Assembly: GCA_900313265.1 (NCBI GenBank)
Contig: OMRN01000124.1
Location: forward strand, 1 to 20,083
DNA length: 20,083 bases
Direction: 5' to 3'
Origin: an uncultured Lachnospiraceae bacterium
GTDB taxonomy: Bacteria; Bacillota; Clostridia; Lachnospirales; Lachnospiraceae
The translations under genes were made by a program, and so were the position numbers. This document shows positions 13,548 through 20,083 of the stretch, piece by piece. Under the pieces are notes generated by a model. It worked only from the letters and a program-made list of their open reading frames with translations, was not told the origin of the DNA and made no database searches. Numbering within the stretch: position 1 is the stretch's first letter; every line of letters starts with the position of its first letter.

Positions 13548-14515
13548 CCGTTATTCGAAATCTTATTCTTAATGGAATTAAAAATACTGTTCACCAGTGT
13601 TCCGACAAACTGCCAGAAACTCTGCTTCACCTCATCGGTTACCACTTCATTATATGCCTCTTTGGCATGTGATAAAACGGTTTCCCCGTACTTGTCATAC
13701 AAATCGCCCGCCTGTTCGATAAGCTTTGCGGGATCGATATCAAGACCGGCAATAGCCGGCATCAGCTCCGTCAGTTTCTGTTTCTGACTGTCCGTCAGGG
13801 TAACATTATACTGCTGCTCCGCCTGTTCCAAAACTTCTTTTACTTTTTCGGGATCCGTCAGGCCGTTTGCCACAACTTCGGCTTTCACGTAAGAGTAAAG
13901 CTCTTCCATTTTTTCGCCGGTAACCGCTTCACCGGTTAATAAATCCAGCGCCGCCTCGCCGTCCGTCGGATTCGACAGTTCTCCGATGACAACTATTTCA
14001 TCCATGGCTGTTTCCCTGCGGTCCTCGCCGATGTTTTCACCGCTTAACTGTTCATACGCCAGCCATGCCCCGATTAATGCCGCCGTTCCGGATAACCTCA
14101 TCGGCCCCGTCACATAAACTTCCGCATCTTCCACACCGGATGTAATTAAGGCATTTTTATACATGCCGACCGTACAGTAATCGATGTCTTCCGTGGTCAC
14201 ACGGATTCCGCTGCCGGGATCGCTTTTCGTTACTTTTACACAGGAAAGAGCTCTTGTGCCGATGACATCTGCCGGAATGGAACCGTCCAGATACTGGTGT
14301 TCCATGGCATTGGTCACATAGGCAACCTTGCAGTTTGCGAATTCCTCATTCGAAATTCCCATTTTGCCTAAAACCGTCTGCTTCTGTTCTTCCGATAAAT
14401 CCGCCCCGAGCGAAATAAAAACATCCGAACCGTCCGCCAGTACGGTCATGGGCATTAGCAATACAAATAATACCGCAATCAGAATTGCAGTTGATTTTTT
14501 CAATTTATTTCTCAT
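13544..14515 (-). CDS. ypuA: Secreted YpuA-like (DUF1002) protein
   Basis: A 323-aa exported protein. The ATG at 14515 gives a clean signal peptide (MRNKLKKSTAILIAVLFVLL, then MPMTVLA/DGS). A longer frame to 14689 would overlap metG and add a basic non-signal segment, so it was rejected. DUF1002 features are the region VAYVTNAMEHQYLDGSIPAD (about 65-84), ALSCVKVTKSDPGSGIRV, and VYVTGPMRLSGTAALIGAWL. The C-terminal part is helical (YSYVKAEVVANGLTDPEKVK onward) and ends in an Asn/Ser-rich tip without an anchor. The family's function is not known. A GAGGA site lies about 11 bases upstream. It heads the trio with the acetyltransferase and YesL-like genes. Confidence 0.87.
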   Translation of the reverse strand: MRNKLKKSTAILIAVLFVLLMPMTVLADGSDVFISLGADLSEEQKQTVLGKMGISNEEFANCKVAYVTNAMEHQYLDGSIPADVIGTRALSCVKVTKSDPGSGIRVTTEDIDYCTVGMYKNALITSGVEDAEVYVTGPMRLSGTAALIGAWLAYEQLSGENIGEDRRETAMDEIVVIGELSNPTDGEAALDLLTGEAVTGEKMEELYSYVKAEVVANGLTDPEKVKEVLEQAEQQYNVTLTDSQKQKLTELMPAIAGLDIDPAKLIEQAGDLYDKYGETVLSHAKEAYNEVVTDEVKQSFWQFVGTLVNSIFNSIKNKISNNG

Positions 14516-14612
14516 AACTTTTTCATTCCTCTTTTTTGCCGTTTTCTCACTCGGAAAAACCTCTGCTTTATAAAAACGGCAATATCCTCCTGCCTTACGG
14601 CGGAAAAATGCA

Positions 14613-16679
14613 TCAGCAGATTTCCGCTCCGTTTGGCATATCTTTCTCCGGAACAACGAGCGCAAGCTCTCCGTTTTCATCTTCCGCACAAAGAAGCATA
14701 CCCTGGGATTCGATACCTGCTAAGGTCGCCGGTGCAAGGTTCGTAAGAACCATTACTTTCTTTCCGACCATTTCTTCCGCACTGTAATGCTGTTTAATGC
14801 CGGATACAATCTGAAGTGTACGGCTTCCGACTTTAACCTGGGAGCAAAGAAGCTTCTTGGACTTCTTTACTTCCTCGCAGGCAAGAATTTCTCCTACCTG
14901 GAACTGCAGTTTTGCAAAATCGTCATAGGAAATCGTCGCTTTCGGTTCAATATCGATTCCCTTATCGTCGCCGGAATGATCTTCTGCTCCGGTCAGTTCT
15001 TTCAGTTTTGCGTCCGCTTCTTCCTTCGTCATCCGGTCGGCCGCCACAAGGTTTGTAAACGCCTTCTTCTGATGTTCGATGAATTCCTCTCTCTGACGGT
15101 TCTGCACTTCTTCCGCCTTCTTTAAGATTTCCTCCTTGTCAAGTCTTGCAAAGAGGATTTCCGGTTTATCGGTTACCGTAAAGCTTCTGCCTTCTGCCGG
15201 TCCGAATGTACCAAGCGCATCAAAATCAAGCAGACTGCTGCCGAGCTGATCTGCGATTTTTCCGGCCGTCGTCGGAAGGAACGGTGCAAGAAGAGAAGCT
15301 CCGATGCGGATTCCCTCGCATAAATTGTAAAGAACCGTCGAAAGTCTGTCCTTCTTTGCTTCATCCTTGGCAAGTACCCAGGGCTCGGTTTCATCAATAT
15401 ACTTATTCAGTCTCTTAAAGAGTGCAAAAATCTCCGTGAGGGCGTCTGCCACATGGAGCGTATCCATGTCTTCCTCCACGCGGGCGAAAGCACCGGAAAC
15501 GACTGCTTTCATATCATCGTCGATTTCGGGAACGGCCGCACCTTTGTCGGAAACGGTTCCTCCGAAATACTTGTTGCTCATGGCTACGGTACGGTTTACC
15601 AGGTTTCCGAGGGTATTGGCCAAATCGGAATTAACTCTCTCCACCATTAATTCCCAGGTAATCGTTCCGTCGTTTTCGTACGGCATCTCATGAAGTACGA
15701 AATAGCGAACCGCATCGAGTCCGAAAATGTTAATCATGTCATCGACATAGATCACGTTTCCCTTGGACTTGCTCATTTTCTCGCCGCCCTGTAACAGCCA
15801 GGGATGTCCGAATACCTGCTTCGGAAGCGGCTCTCCGAGAGCCATTAAGAAAATCGGCCAGTAAATCGTATGGAAGCGGATGATGTCCTTTCCGATTAAG
15901 TGAAGATCCGCCGGCCAGTATTTTTTGTAAAGTTCCCCGGATTCTCCGTCCGCATCATAACCGATTCCGGTGATGTAGTTTGAAAGCGCATCCAGCCATA
16001 CATAGACTACGTGCTTTTCATCAAAATCCACGGGAATGCCCCACTTAAAGGAGGTTCTCGATACACAAAGATCCTGCAGTCCCGGAAGAAGGAAATTGTT
16101 CATCATTTCGTTCTTTCTCGAAACCGGCTGAATGAATTCGGGATGTGTGTTGATATGCTCGATTAAGCGGTCCGCATACTTCTTCATTTTGAAGAAATAG
16201 GCCTCTTCCTTTTCATCATGAACGGCACCGCCGCAGACCGGGCATTTGCCGTCCTCTAACTGGGTTTCGGTGTAGAATGCCTCGCACTCCGTGCAGTATT
16301 TGCCTTCATAGGAACTTTTATAAATATCGCCCTGATCGTAAAGTTTCTTAAAAATCTTCTGAATCTGACGTTCGTGGTCCGCATCGGTGGTACGGATGAA
16401 ACGGTCATAGGATGTTCCCATCATATCCCACAGTTCCTTAATGGTGCCCGCCGTCATATCGACGAACTCCTTCGGGGTCATGCCTTCTTCGATGGCACGG
16501 GTCTCGATTTTCTGTCCGTGCTCGTCCGAACCGGTCTGGAAATGCACATCGAATCCTTCCGCTTTCCGGTATCTTGCAATGGCATCCGCAAGAATAATTT
16601 CATAGCAGTTGCCGATATGCGGCTTGCCCGATGTGTAGGCTATCGCTGTAGTGATATAGTATGGTCCTTTATTAATCAT
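14613..16679 (-). CDS. metG: Methionyl-tRNA synthetase
   Basis: Charges tRNA-Met and initiator tRNA. The 688-aa protein has the HIGH variant KPHIGN (about 19-24), a four-cysteine zinc knuckle (CTEC at 128-131 and CPVC at 145-148), and KMSKSKGN (300-307). After the anticodon-binding helices it has a C-terminal tRNA-binding OB-fold (about 585-688, FAKLQFQVGEILACEEVKKS and SQGMLLCAEDE). That tail is typical of the dimeric MetG of Firmicutes. An in-frame ATG at 16685 exists, but AGGAGG would be only one base away from it; the ATG at 16679 has the proper spacing of 7. deoC lies 67 bases upstream, with a hairpin between. No T-box leader is visible. Confidence 0.97.
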   Translation of the reverse strand: MINKGPYYITTAIAYTSGKPHIGNCYEIILADAIARYRKAEGFDVHFQTGSDEHGQKIETRAIEEGMTPKEFVDMTAGTIKELWDMMGTSYDRFIRTTDADHERQIQKIFKKLYDQGDIYKSSYEGKYCTECEAFYTETQLEDGKCPVCGGAVHDEKEEAYFFKMKKYADRLIEHINTHPEFIQPVSRKNEMMNNFLLPGLQDLCVSRTSFKWGIPVDFDEKHVVYVWLDALSNYITGIGYDADGESGELYKKYWPADLHLIGKDIIRFHTIYWPIFLMALGEPLPKQVFGHPWLLQGGEKMSKSKGNVIYVDDMINIFGLDAVRYFVLHEMPYENDGTITWELMVERVNSDLANTLGNLVNRTVAMSNKYFGGTVSDKGAAVPEIDDDMKAVVSGAFARVEEDMDTLHVADALTEIFALFKRLNKYIDETEPWVLAKDEAKKDRLSTVLYNLCEGIRIGASLLAPFLPTTAGKIADQLGSSLLDFDALGTFGPAEGRSFTVTDKPEILFARLDKEEILKKAEEVQNRQREEFIEHQKKAFTNLVAADRMTKEEADAKLKELTGAEDHSGDDKGIDIEPKATISYDDFAKLQFQVGEILACEEVKKSKKLLCSQVKVGSRTLQIVSGIKQHYSAEEMVGKKVMVLTNLAPATLAGIESQGMLLCAEDENGELALVVPEKDMPNGAEIC

Positions 16680-16712
16680 TTTCATTCCTCCTGCTGCTTT
16701 ATTTATGAAAGC

Positions 16713-16743
16713 GCCCGACGAGCTGAAAACCGGCCCGTCAGGC
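16713..16743 (-). terminator. Hairpin between deoC and metG, possible weak terminator
   Basis: Minus-strand GCCTGACG (16743-16736) pairs with CGTCGGGC (16720-16713), including one G-T pair, around a 15-base loop. GCTTTCAT follows, which is a poor T-run. It starts 3 bases after the deoC stop. It may reduce rather than end transcription into metG. Confidence 0.5.
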
Positions 16744-16746
16744 TGT

Positions 16747-17400
16747 TTATTTCCGTTCTTTCAAAAGTTTGACAATTCTGCTGCTGCCGAGTCTGTCGGC
16801 ACCGAGCGATATGAATTTCTCGGCATCTTCCAAAGAAGAAATTCCGCCCGCAGCCTTCACTTTTACATTCTTCCCGACATGTTTCCGAAGAAGCGCAACA
16901 TCTTCCACGGTTGCTCCTCCTTTGGAAAATCCGGTGGATGTCTTGATAAAATCGGCACCGGCACGCGTCACAATGTCACACATAATGATTTTTTCTTCTT
17001 CCGTAAGAAGGCAGGTCTCTATGATGACCTTTAAAACCCGGTCCCCGCAGGCCTCTTTTACTTCGCGGATTTCCTCTTCGATATCCTGAAGCCTCCGGTC
17101 TTTTAATGCTCCGACGTGGATCACCATGTCAATTTCGTCCGCACCGTTTTTTACGGCATTTAATGCCTCATAGCACTTGGCTTCTTTTGTGGAATAACCG
17201 CTTGGAAAACCGATTACCGTACAAATCGGAACCCGGCCCGCGGCATACTCCGCCGAGCGTTTTACATAGCAGGCCGGTATGCAGACACTTGCTGTTTGGT
17301 AAGCAATTCCTTCATCGATAATCTTTTTAATCTGCTCCCAGGTTGCATCCACCGAAAGCAGTGTATGATCCGTTTTGGATAAGATTTCCTCGTTTGTCAT
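16747..17400 (-). CDS. deoC: Deoxyribose-phosphate aldolase
   Basis: Splits 2-deoxyribose 5-phosphate to acetaldehyde and glyceraldehyde 3-phosphate, the last step of deoxynucleoside use. At 217 aa it is the short bacterial TIM-barrel type. The Schiff-base lysine is Lys153 in [16 protein letters not shown]; the proton-relay lysine is Lys182 in VKVKAAGGI; the acid/base Asp91 is in [13 protein letters not shown]. The ATG has AAGGA 5 bases upstream and lies 9 bases after the amidohydrolase gene. The gene pair suggests a salvage or nucleoside-breakdown context. No deoxynucleoside phosphorylase or phosphopentomutase is in the window. Confidence 0.96.
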   Translation of the reverse strand: MTNEEILSKTDHTLLSVDATWEQIKKIIDEGIAYQTASVCIPACYVKRSAEYAAGRVPICTVIGFPSGYSTKEAKCYEALNAVKNGADEIDMVIHVGALKDRRLQDIEEEIREVKEACGDRVLKVIIETCLLTEEEKIIMCDIVTRAGADFIKTSTGFSKGGATVEDVALLRKHVGKNVKVKAAGGISSLEDAEKFISLGADRLGSSRIVKLLKERK

Positions 17401-17409
17401 TTTTCCTTT

Positions 17410-18732
17410 TTATTTTCCGATCATACGGTTCATGGTTTTTTCCACTTCATAGAAGATTTTTTCCTTATCCAGAACCAGTACTTCACGATTCTCCATCAGA
17501 ATTTTTCCGTTTACAATGACGGTTTCCACTTCGGAACCGTTGCAGGAATAGGCAAGACTGGTAATATAATTGTTTCTCGGAATGAAGGATGCCGTATTCG
17601 TATTCAGAATAATCAGGTCTGCCTTCTTTCCGGTTTCCACCGAACCGATTTCATACTCTTTGCCCATCGCTTTCGCTCCGGCCGTCGTCATCATAAAGAG
17701 ACCTTCCTTTGCGCTGATGCAGGTGGCATCTTCGGTTGCACCTTTATGAATCAGGGTCATGATGCTCAGTTCATGGAACATGTTCAGGGTATTGTTGCTG
17801 GCCGCACCGTCCGTACCGAGGGCAACATTGATGCCCTTCTTTAACATGGTCGGAACAGCGGCAAGTCCGTTACCGAGTTTCATGTTGCTGACCGGATTGG
17901 AGGCCACGGTAACATGATTTTCGGCTAAAATGTCCAGATCCTCCGCCGATAAATGCACGCAGTGTGCCGCAATGGTCCGGTTGTTGAAAAGTCCCGCTCT
18001 TTCCGCTAACGCAATCGGGGTTGCCTTGTATTTCTTCTTGCAGTCGGCAACCTCTTTCCGGCTTTCGGAAAGATGCATGTTCACTTTCATATTGTATTCC
18101 ATCGCCAGATCGGCAATGTATTTCTGCATTTTTTCGCTGCAGCTGTAAGGGGCGTGGGGACCCATGCAGACTTCGATCAGTTCGTTGTCTAAGTAGTTCT
18201 CCCTTGCCTCCATGGTCTCTTTAATTCTGCGAATGCCACCTTCGTCATCGGGTCCTTCCCCTACGAGTCCGCGCGAAACGATGCCTCGAAGCCCCGCTTC
18301 CGTAATCGCTTTACAGGAAGGTTCCATGCAGATATTCATGTCGATGAATCCGGTAGTACCGCTTTCGATCATTTCGAGAAGTCCAAGGCAGGTTCCCCAG
18401 TAAGCATCCTCCGGAGTCATTTTTTCTTCCATCGGATAAATGGTCTTAAAAAGCCAGTTATCGAAAGAAAGATCGTCGCCTAATCCGCGCATGAAATTCA
18501 TGTAAATATGCGTATGCGCATTGATGAGACCCGGCATTAACAGTTTGTTCTTTCCGTCAATTACCTTATCGGCCGTCTTGTCGGAAAAAGGTGCACGATA
18601 CAGTTTCTTCTGGTCACATTCAATGACCGCACGAATGGTATCGTCCTCAATGTAAACATTACATTCCCGAACGACAAAAGTCTCCTTTTGGTCCGGTAAT
18701 ACCGTCATAATCTCTTTGATAAAAATCTTCAT
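17410..18732 (-). CDS. mtaD: Amidohydrolase, 5-methylthioadenosine/S-adenosylhomocysteine deaminase type
   Basis: A 440-aa metal-dependent deaminase of the TrzN/AtzA/MtaD subgroup. Metal ligands are visible in order: NAHTH (His73, His75), HLSES (His220, with Glu223), AAHCVHL (His257 or His260) and LGTDGAASNN (Asp308). GPHAPYSCS (His193) matches the substrate-side motif of MtaD. Family members remove the 6-amino group from MTA, SAH, 5'-deoxyadenosine or adenosine; guanine-type and triazine substrates are less likely but not excluded. The ribosome site is a modest GCAGGG. The ackA gene ends 112 bases upstream, and deoC follows after 9 bases. The presence of ahcY in the same window fits a role in recycling S-adenosylmethionine by-products (inference). 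Confidence 0.87.
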   Translation of the reverse strand: MKIFIKEIMTVLPDQKETFVVRECNVYIEDDTIRAVIECDQKKLYRAPFSDKTADKVIDGKNKLLMPGLINAHTHIYMNFMRGLGDDLSFDNWLFKTIYPMEEKMTPEDAYWGTCLGLLEMIESGTTGFIDMNICMEPSCKAITEAGLRGIVSRGLVGEGPDDEGGIRRIKETMEARENYLDNELIEVCMGPHAPYSCSEKMQKYIADLAMEYNMKVNMHLSESRKEVADCKKKYKATPIALAERAGLFNNRTIAAHCVHLSAEDLDILAENHVTVASNPVSNMKLGNGLAAVPTMLKKGINVALGTDGAASNNTLNMFHELSIMTLIHKGATEDATCISAKEGLFMMTTAGAKAMGKEYEIGSVETGKKADLIILNTNTASFIPRNNYITSLAYSCNGSEVETVIVNGKILMENREVLVLDKEKIFYEVEKTMNRMIGK

Positions 18733-18781
18733 AACCCTGCCCCCGTTTTTTCCTTTTTTTCCAGAAATCTGTTCTCCCCTG

Positions 18782-18835
18782 TTGTTTCAGTCACCGGACG
18801 AAACCTCCCCCCATGAAGTGCCGCCCGGTGAACAA
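18782..18835 (-). promoter_or_regulatory. Structured intergenic element between ackA and the amidohydrolase gene
   Basis: On the minus strand TTGTT and CACCGG (18835-18825) pair with CCGGTG (18797-18792) and, after a 5-base bulge, AACAA (18786-18782). Two further pairs follow past a mismatch (CG/CG). The loop is G-rich. No T-run follows, so it is not a standard terminator. It lies 9 bases past the ackA stop and about 50 bases before the next start codon, and could be a processing site or leader structure. No -10 box is evident in this gap. Confidence 0.5.
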
Positions 18836-18844
18836 TTTCACTAA

Positions 18845-20035
18845 TTATACAAGCGCTACCGTCTGTCTTGCAATGGCAAGTTCCTCATTGGTAGGAACAA
18901 CCATTACGGTAACCTTGTCTCCCGGACGGGAAATAATAACTTCCTCACCGCGAATGGCATTCTTTTCCGCATCGATTCCGCATCCTAAGTAATCCAGGTA
19001 TTCGCCGACCATTGCACGGACACGTCCGTCATTTTCACCGATACCTGCCGTAAATGCAATCACGTCGACGCCGTTCATGGCAGCCACGTAGGAACCGATG
19101 TATTTTGCCACACGATAGGTATAAGCTTCCAGTGCCATTTTTGCAAGTGCGTTTCCTTCATCCATTGCTTTGGATAAATCTCTGAAATCGCTGGATACGC
19201 GACTCATTCCTTCCACACCGGATTTCTTGTTCATCACGTTGTTTACTTCGGATACGGTTAATCCTTCCTTGTTTGCGATGAATTCCACAATCGCGGGATC
19301 GATATCTCCGCAACGGGTTCCCATGATTAATCCTTCAAGCGGGGTAAGTCCCATGGACGTATCCACGCATTTTCCGTTCTTTACCGCGGAAATGGAAGCA
19401 CCGTTTCCTAAGTGGCAAACGATAATCTTTAAATCTTCTCTGGTTTTTCCGAGGATTTCAGCCGCACGTGCGGATACGAAATCATGGCTGGTTCCGTGGA
19501 ATCCGTAACGGCGAACTTTGTATTTCTCATAATACTCATAGGGAAGTCCGTACATATATGCCTTCTCGGGCATGGTCTGATGGAAAGCGGTATCGAATAC
19601 GGCTACCATCGGAACGTTTGCCATAATCTTCTGGCAGGCACGGATTCCGATTAAGTTTGCGGGATTGTGAAGCGGTGCAAGGTCGTTGCACTCCTCAATT
19701 GCCTTGATCACTTCTTCATTAATAACAACACTCGATGCAAACTTCTCGCCGCCATGGACGATTCTGTGTCCGACCGCATCGATTTCGTCTAACGATTTTA
19801 CAACTCCGTGGTTTGCATCGGTCAGAGCGTCAATAACCATCTGAACCGCTACGGTATGATCCGGCATCGGTGCTTCGATTACAACCTTCTCTCCGCCGGC
19901 CGGTGTATGATTCAGTCTCGCTCCGTCCATTCCGATTCTCTCGCAAAGACCCTTCGCAAGAACCGCCTCGGACTCCGAATTGATCAGCTGATATTTCAAA
20001 GATGAACTTCCGCAGTTAATTACCAATACATTCAT
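18845..20035 (-). CDS. ackA: Acetate kinase
   Basis: Makes ATP and acetate from acetyl phosphate, the energy-yielding last step of mixed-acid or acetogenic fermentation. The 396-aa length is typical. Motifs are [11 protein letters not shown] (7-17), [31 protein letters not shown] (with the catalytic Asp), [12 protein letters not shown] and [13 protein letters not shown] (phosphate binding), and a C-terminal [15 protein letters not shown] lies 8 bases before the ATG. The usual partner, phosphotransacetylase, would be upstream outside the window; only 48 bases precede the start, and no gene can be seen there. Confidence 0.98.
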   Translation of the reverse strand: MNVLVINCGSSSLKYQLINSESEAVLAKGLCERIGMDGARLNHTPAGGEKVVIEAPMPDHTVAVQMVIDALTDANHGVVKSLDEIDAVGHRIVHGGEKFASSVVINEEVIKAIEECNDLAPLHNPANLIGIRACQKIMANVPMVAVFDTAFHQTMPEKAYMYGLPYEYYEKYKVRRYGFHGTSHDFVSARAAEILGKTREDLKIIVCHLGNGASISAVKNGKCVDTSMGLTPLEGLIMGTRCGDIDPAIVEFIANKEGLTVSEVNNVMNKKSGVEGMSRVSSDFRDLSKAMDEGNALAKMALEAYTYRVAKYIGSYVAAMNGVDVIAFTAGIGENDGRVRAMVGEYLDYLGCGIDAEKNAIRGEEVIISRPGDKVTVMVVPTNEELAIARQTVALV

Positions 20036-20083
20036 AATACTTTCTCCTTCTGTATTTTATTTCTATAATTCTATACATTTCCG

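Noticed and set aside
14538..14580. Inverted repeat GCCGTTTT/AAAACGGC between metG and the YpuA-like gene
   Set aside because: The loop is about 27 bases and A-residues, not T-residues, follow on the minus strand. It is not a believable terminator and could be chance.
14516..14689. Longer N-terminus of the YpuA-like protein
   Set aside because: It would overlap the metG 3' end and hide a good signal peptide behind 58 basic residues. The ATG at 14515 is better.

Overview
All 18 genes that can be supported lie on the minus strand; nothing convincing is coded on the plus strand. The window looks like a chromosomal segment of a Gram-positive, low-to-mid GC anaerobe of the Clostridia, most likely Lachnospiraceae. 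The reasons are strong AGGAGG-type ribosome binding sites, lipoprotein-type solute-binding protein, a YpuA (DUF1002) secreted protein, a YesL (DUF624) protein, a stand-alone MsmX-type sugar ATPase, an OmpR-type two-component pair, and acetate kinase. The taxon is an inference from gene style, not from a marker gene. No rRNA, tRNA, IS element, prophage or CRISPR array was seen. No stretch longer than 300 bases lacks a gene.

In the direction of transcription (high to low coordinates): (1) 20035-14613 carries ackA, an MTA/SAH deaminase-type amidohydrolase, deoC and metG, separated by short gaps, two of which hold hairpins. (2) 14515-12363 is a tight trio: secreted YpuA-like protein, GNAT acetyltransferase (ATGA overlap) and YesL-like membrane protein. 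(3) 12262-11019 is msmX, with its own promoter and a 12-bp stem terminator. (4) 10964-7623 is a sensor kinase, response regulator and RluA-type pseudouridine synthase, transcribed from an extended -10 promoter whose start would fall inside the msmX terminator hairpin. (5) 7612-6126 is adenosylhomocysteinase, preceded by a 75-nt imperfect palindrome and followed by a terminator. (6) 6037-1590 is an amino-acid ABC importer (lipoprotein, permease, ATPase), then an unrecognised 97-aa protein, then a 550-aa protein fusing a DapF-like epimerase/racemase domain to endonuclease III. (7) 1587-1 is a small operon behind a near-consensus promoter: a 36-aa membrane protein, a stand-alone half of an AIR-synthase/HypE-like protein, an Lrp/AsnC regulator, and the start of a class I aminotransferase that leaves the window.

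The strongest novelty is the DapF-like/Nth fusion at the end of an amino-acid uptake operon. It has intact catalytic residues in both halves and an 11-residue repeated Lys-rich linker. Next come the half-AIRS protein with its 36-aa membrane neighbour, the kinase with a repeat-built acidic tail, the possible deaminase-plus-hydrolase route for S-adenosylhomocysteine, and several structured intergenic elements.
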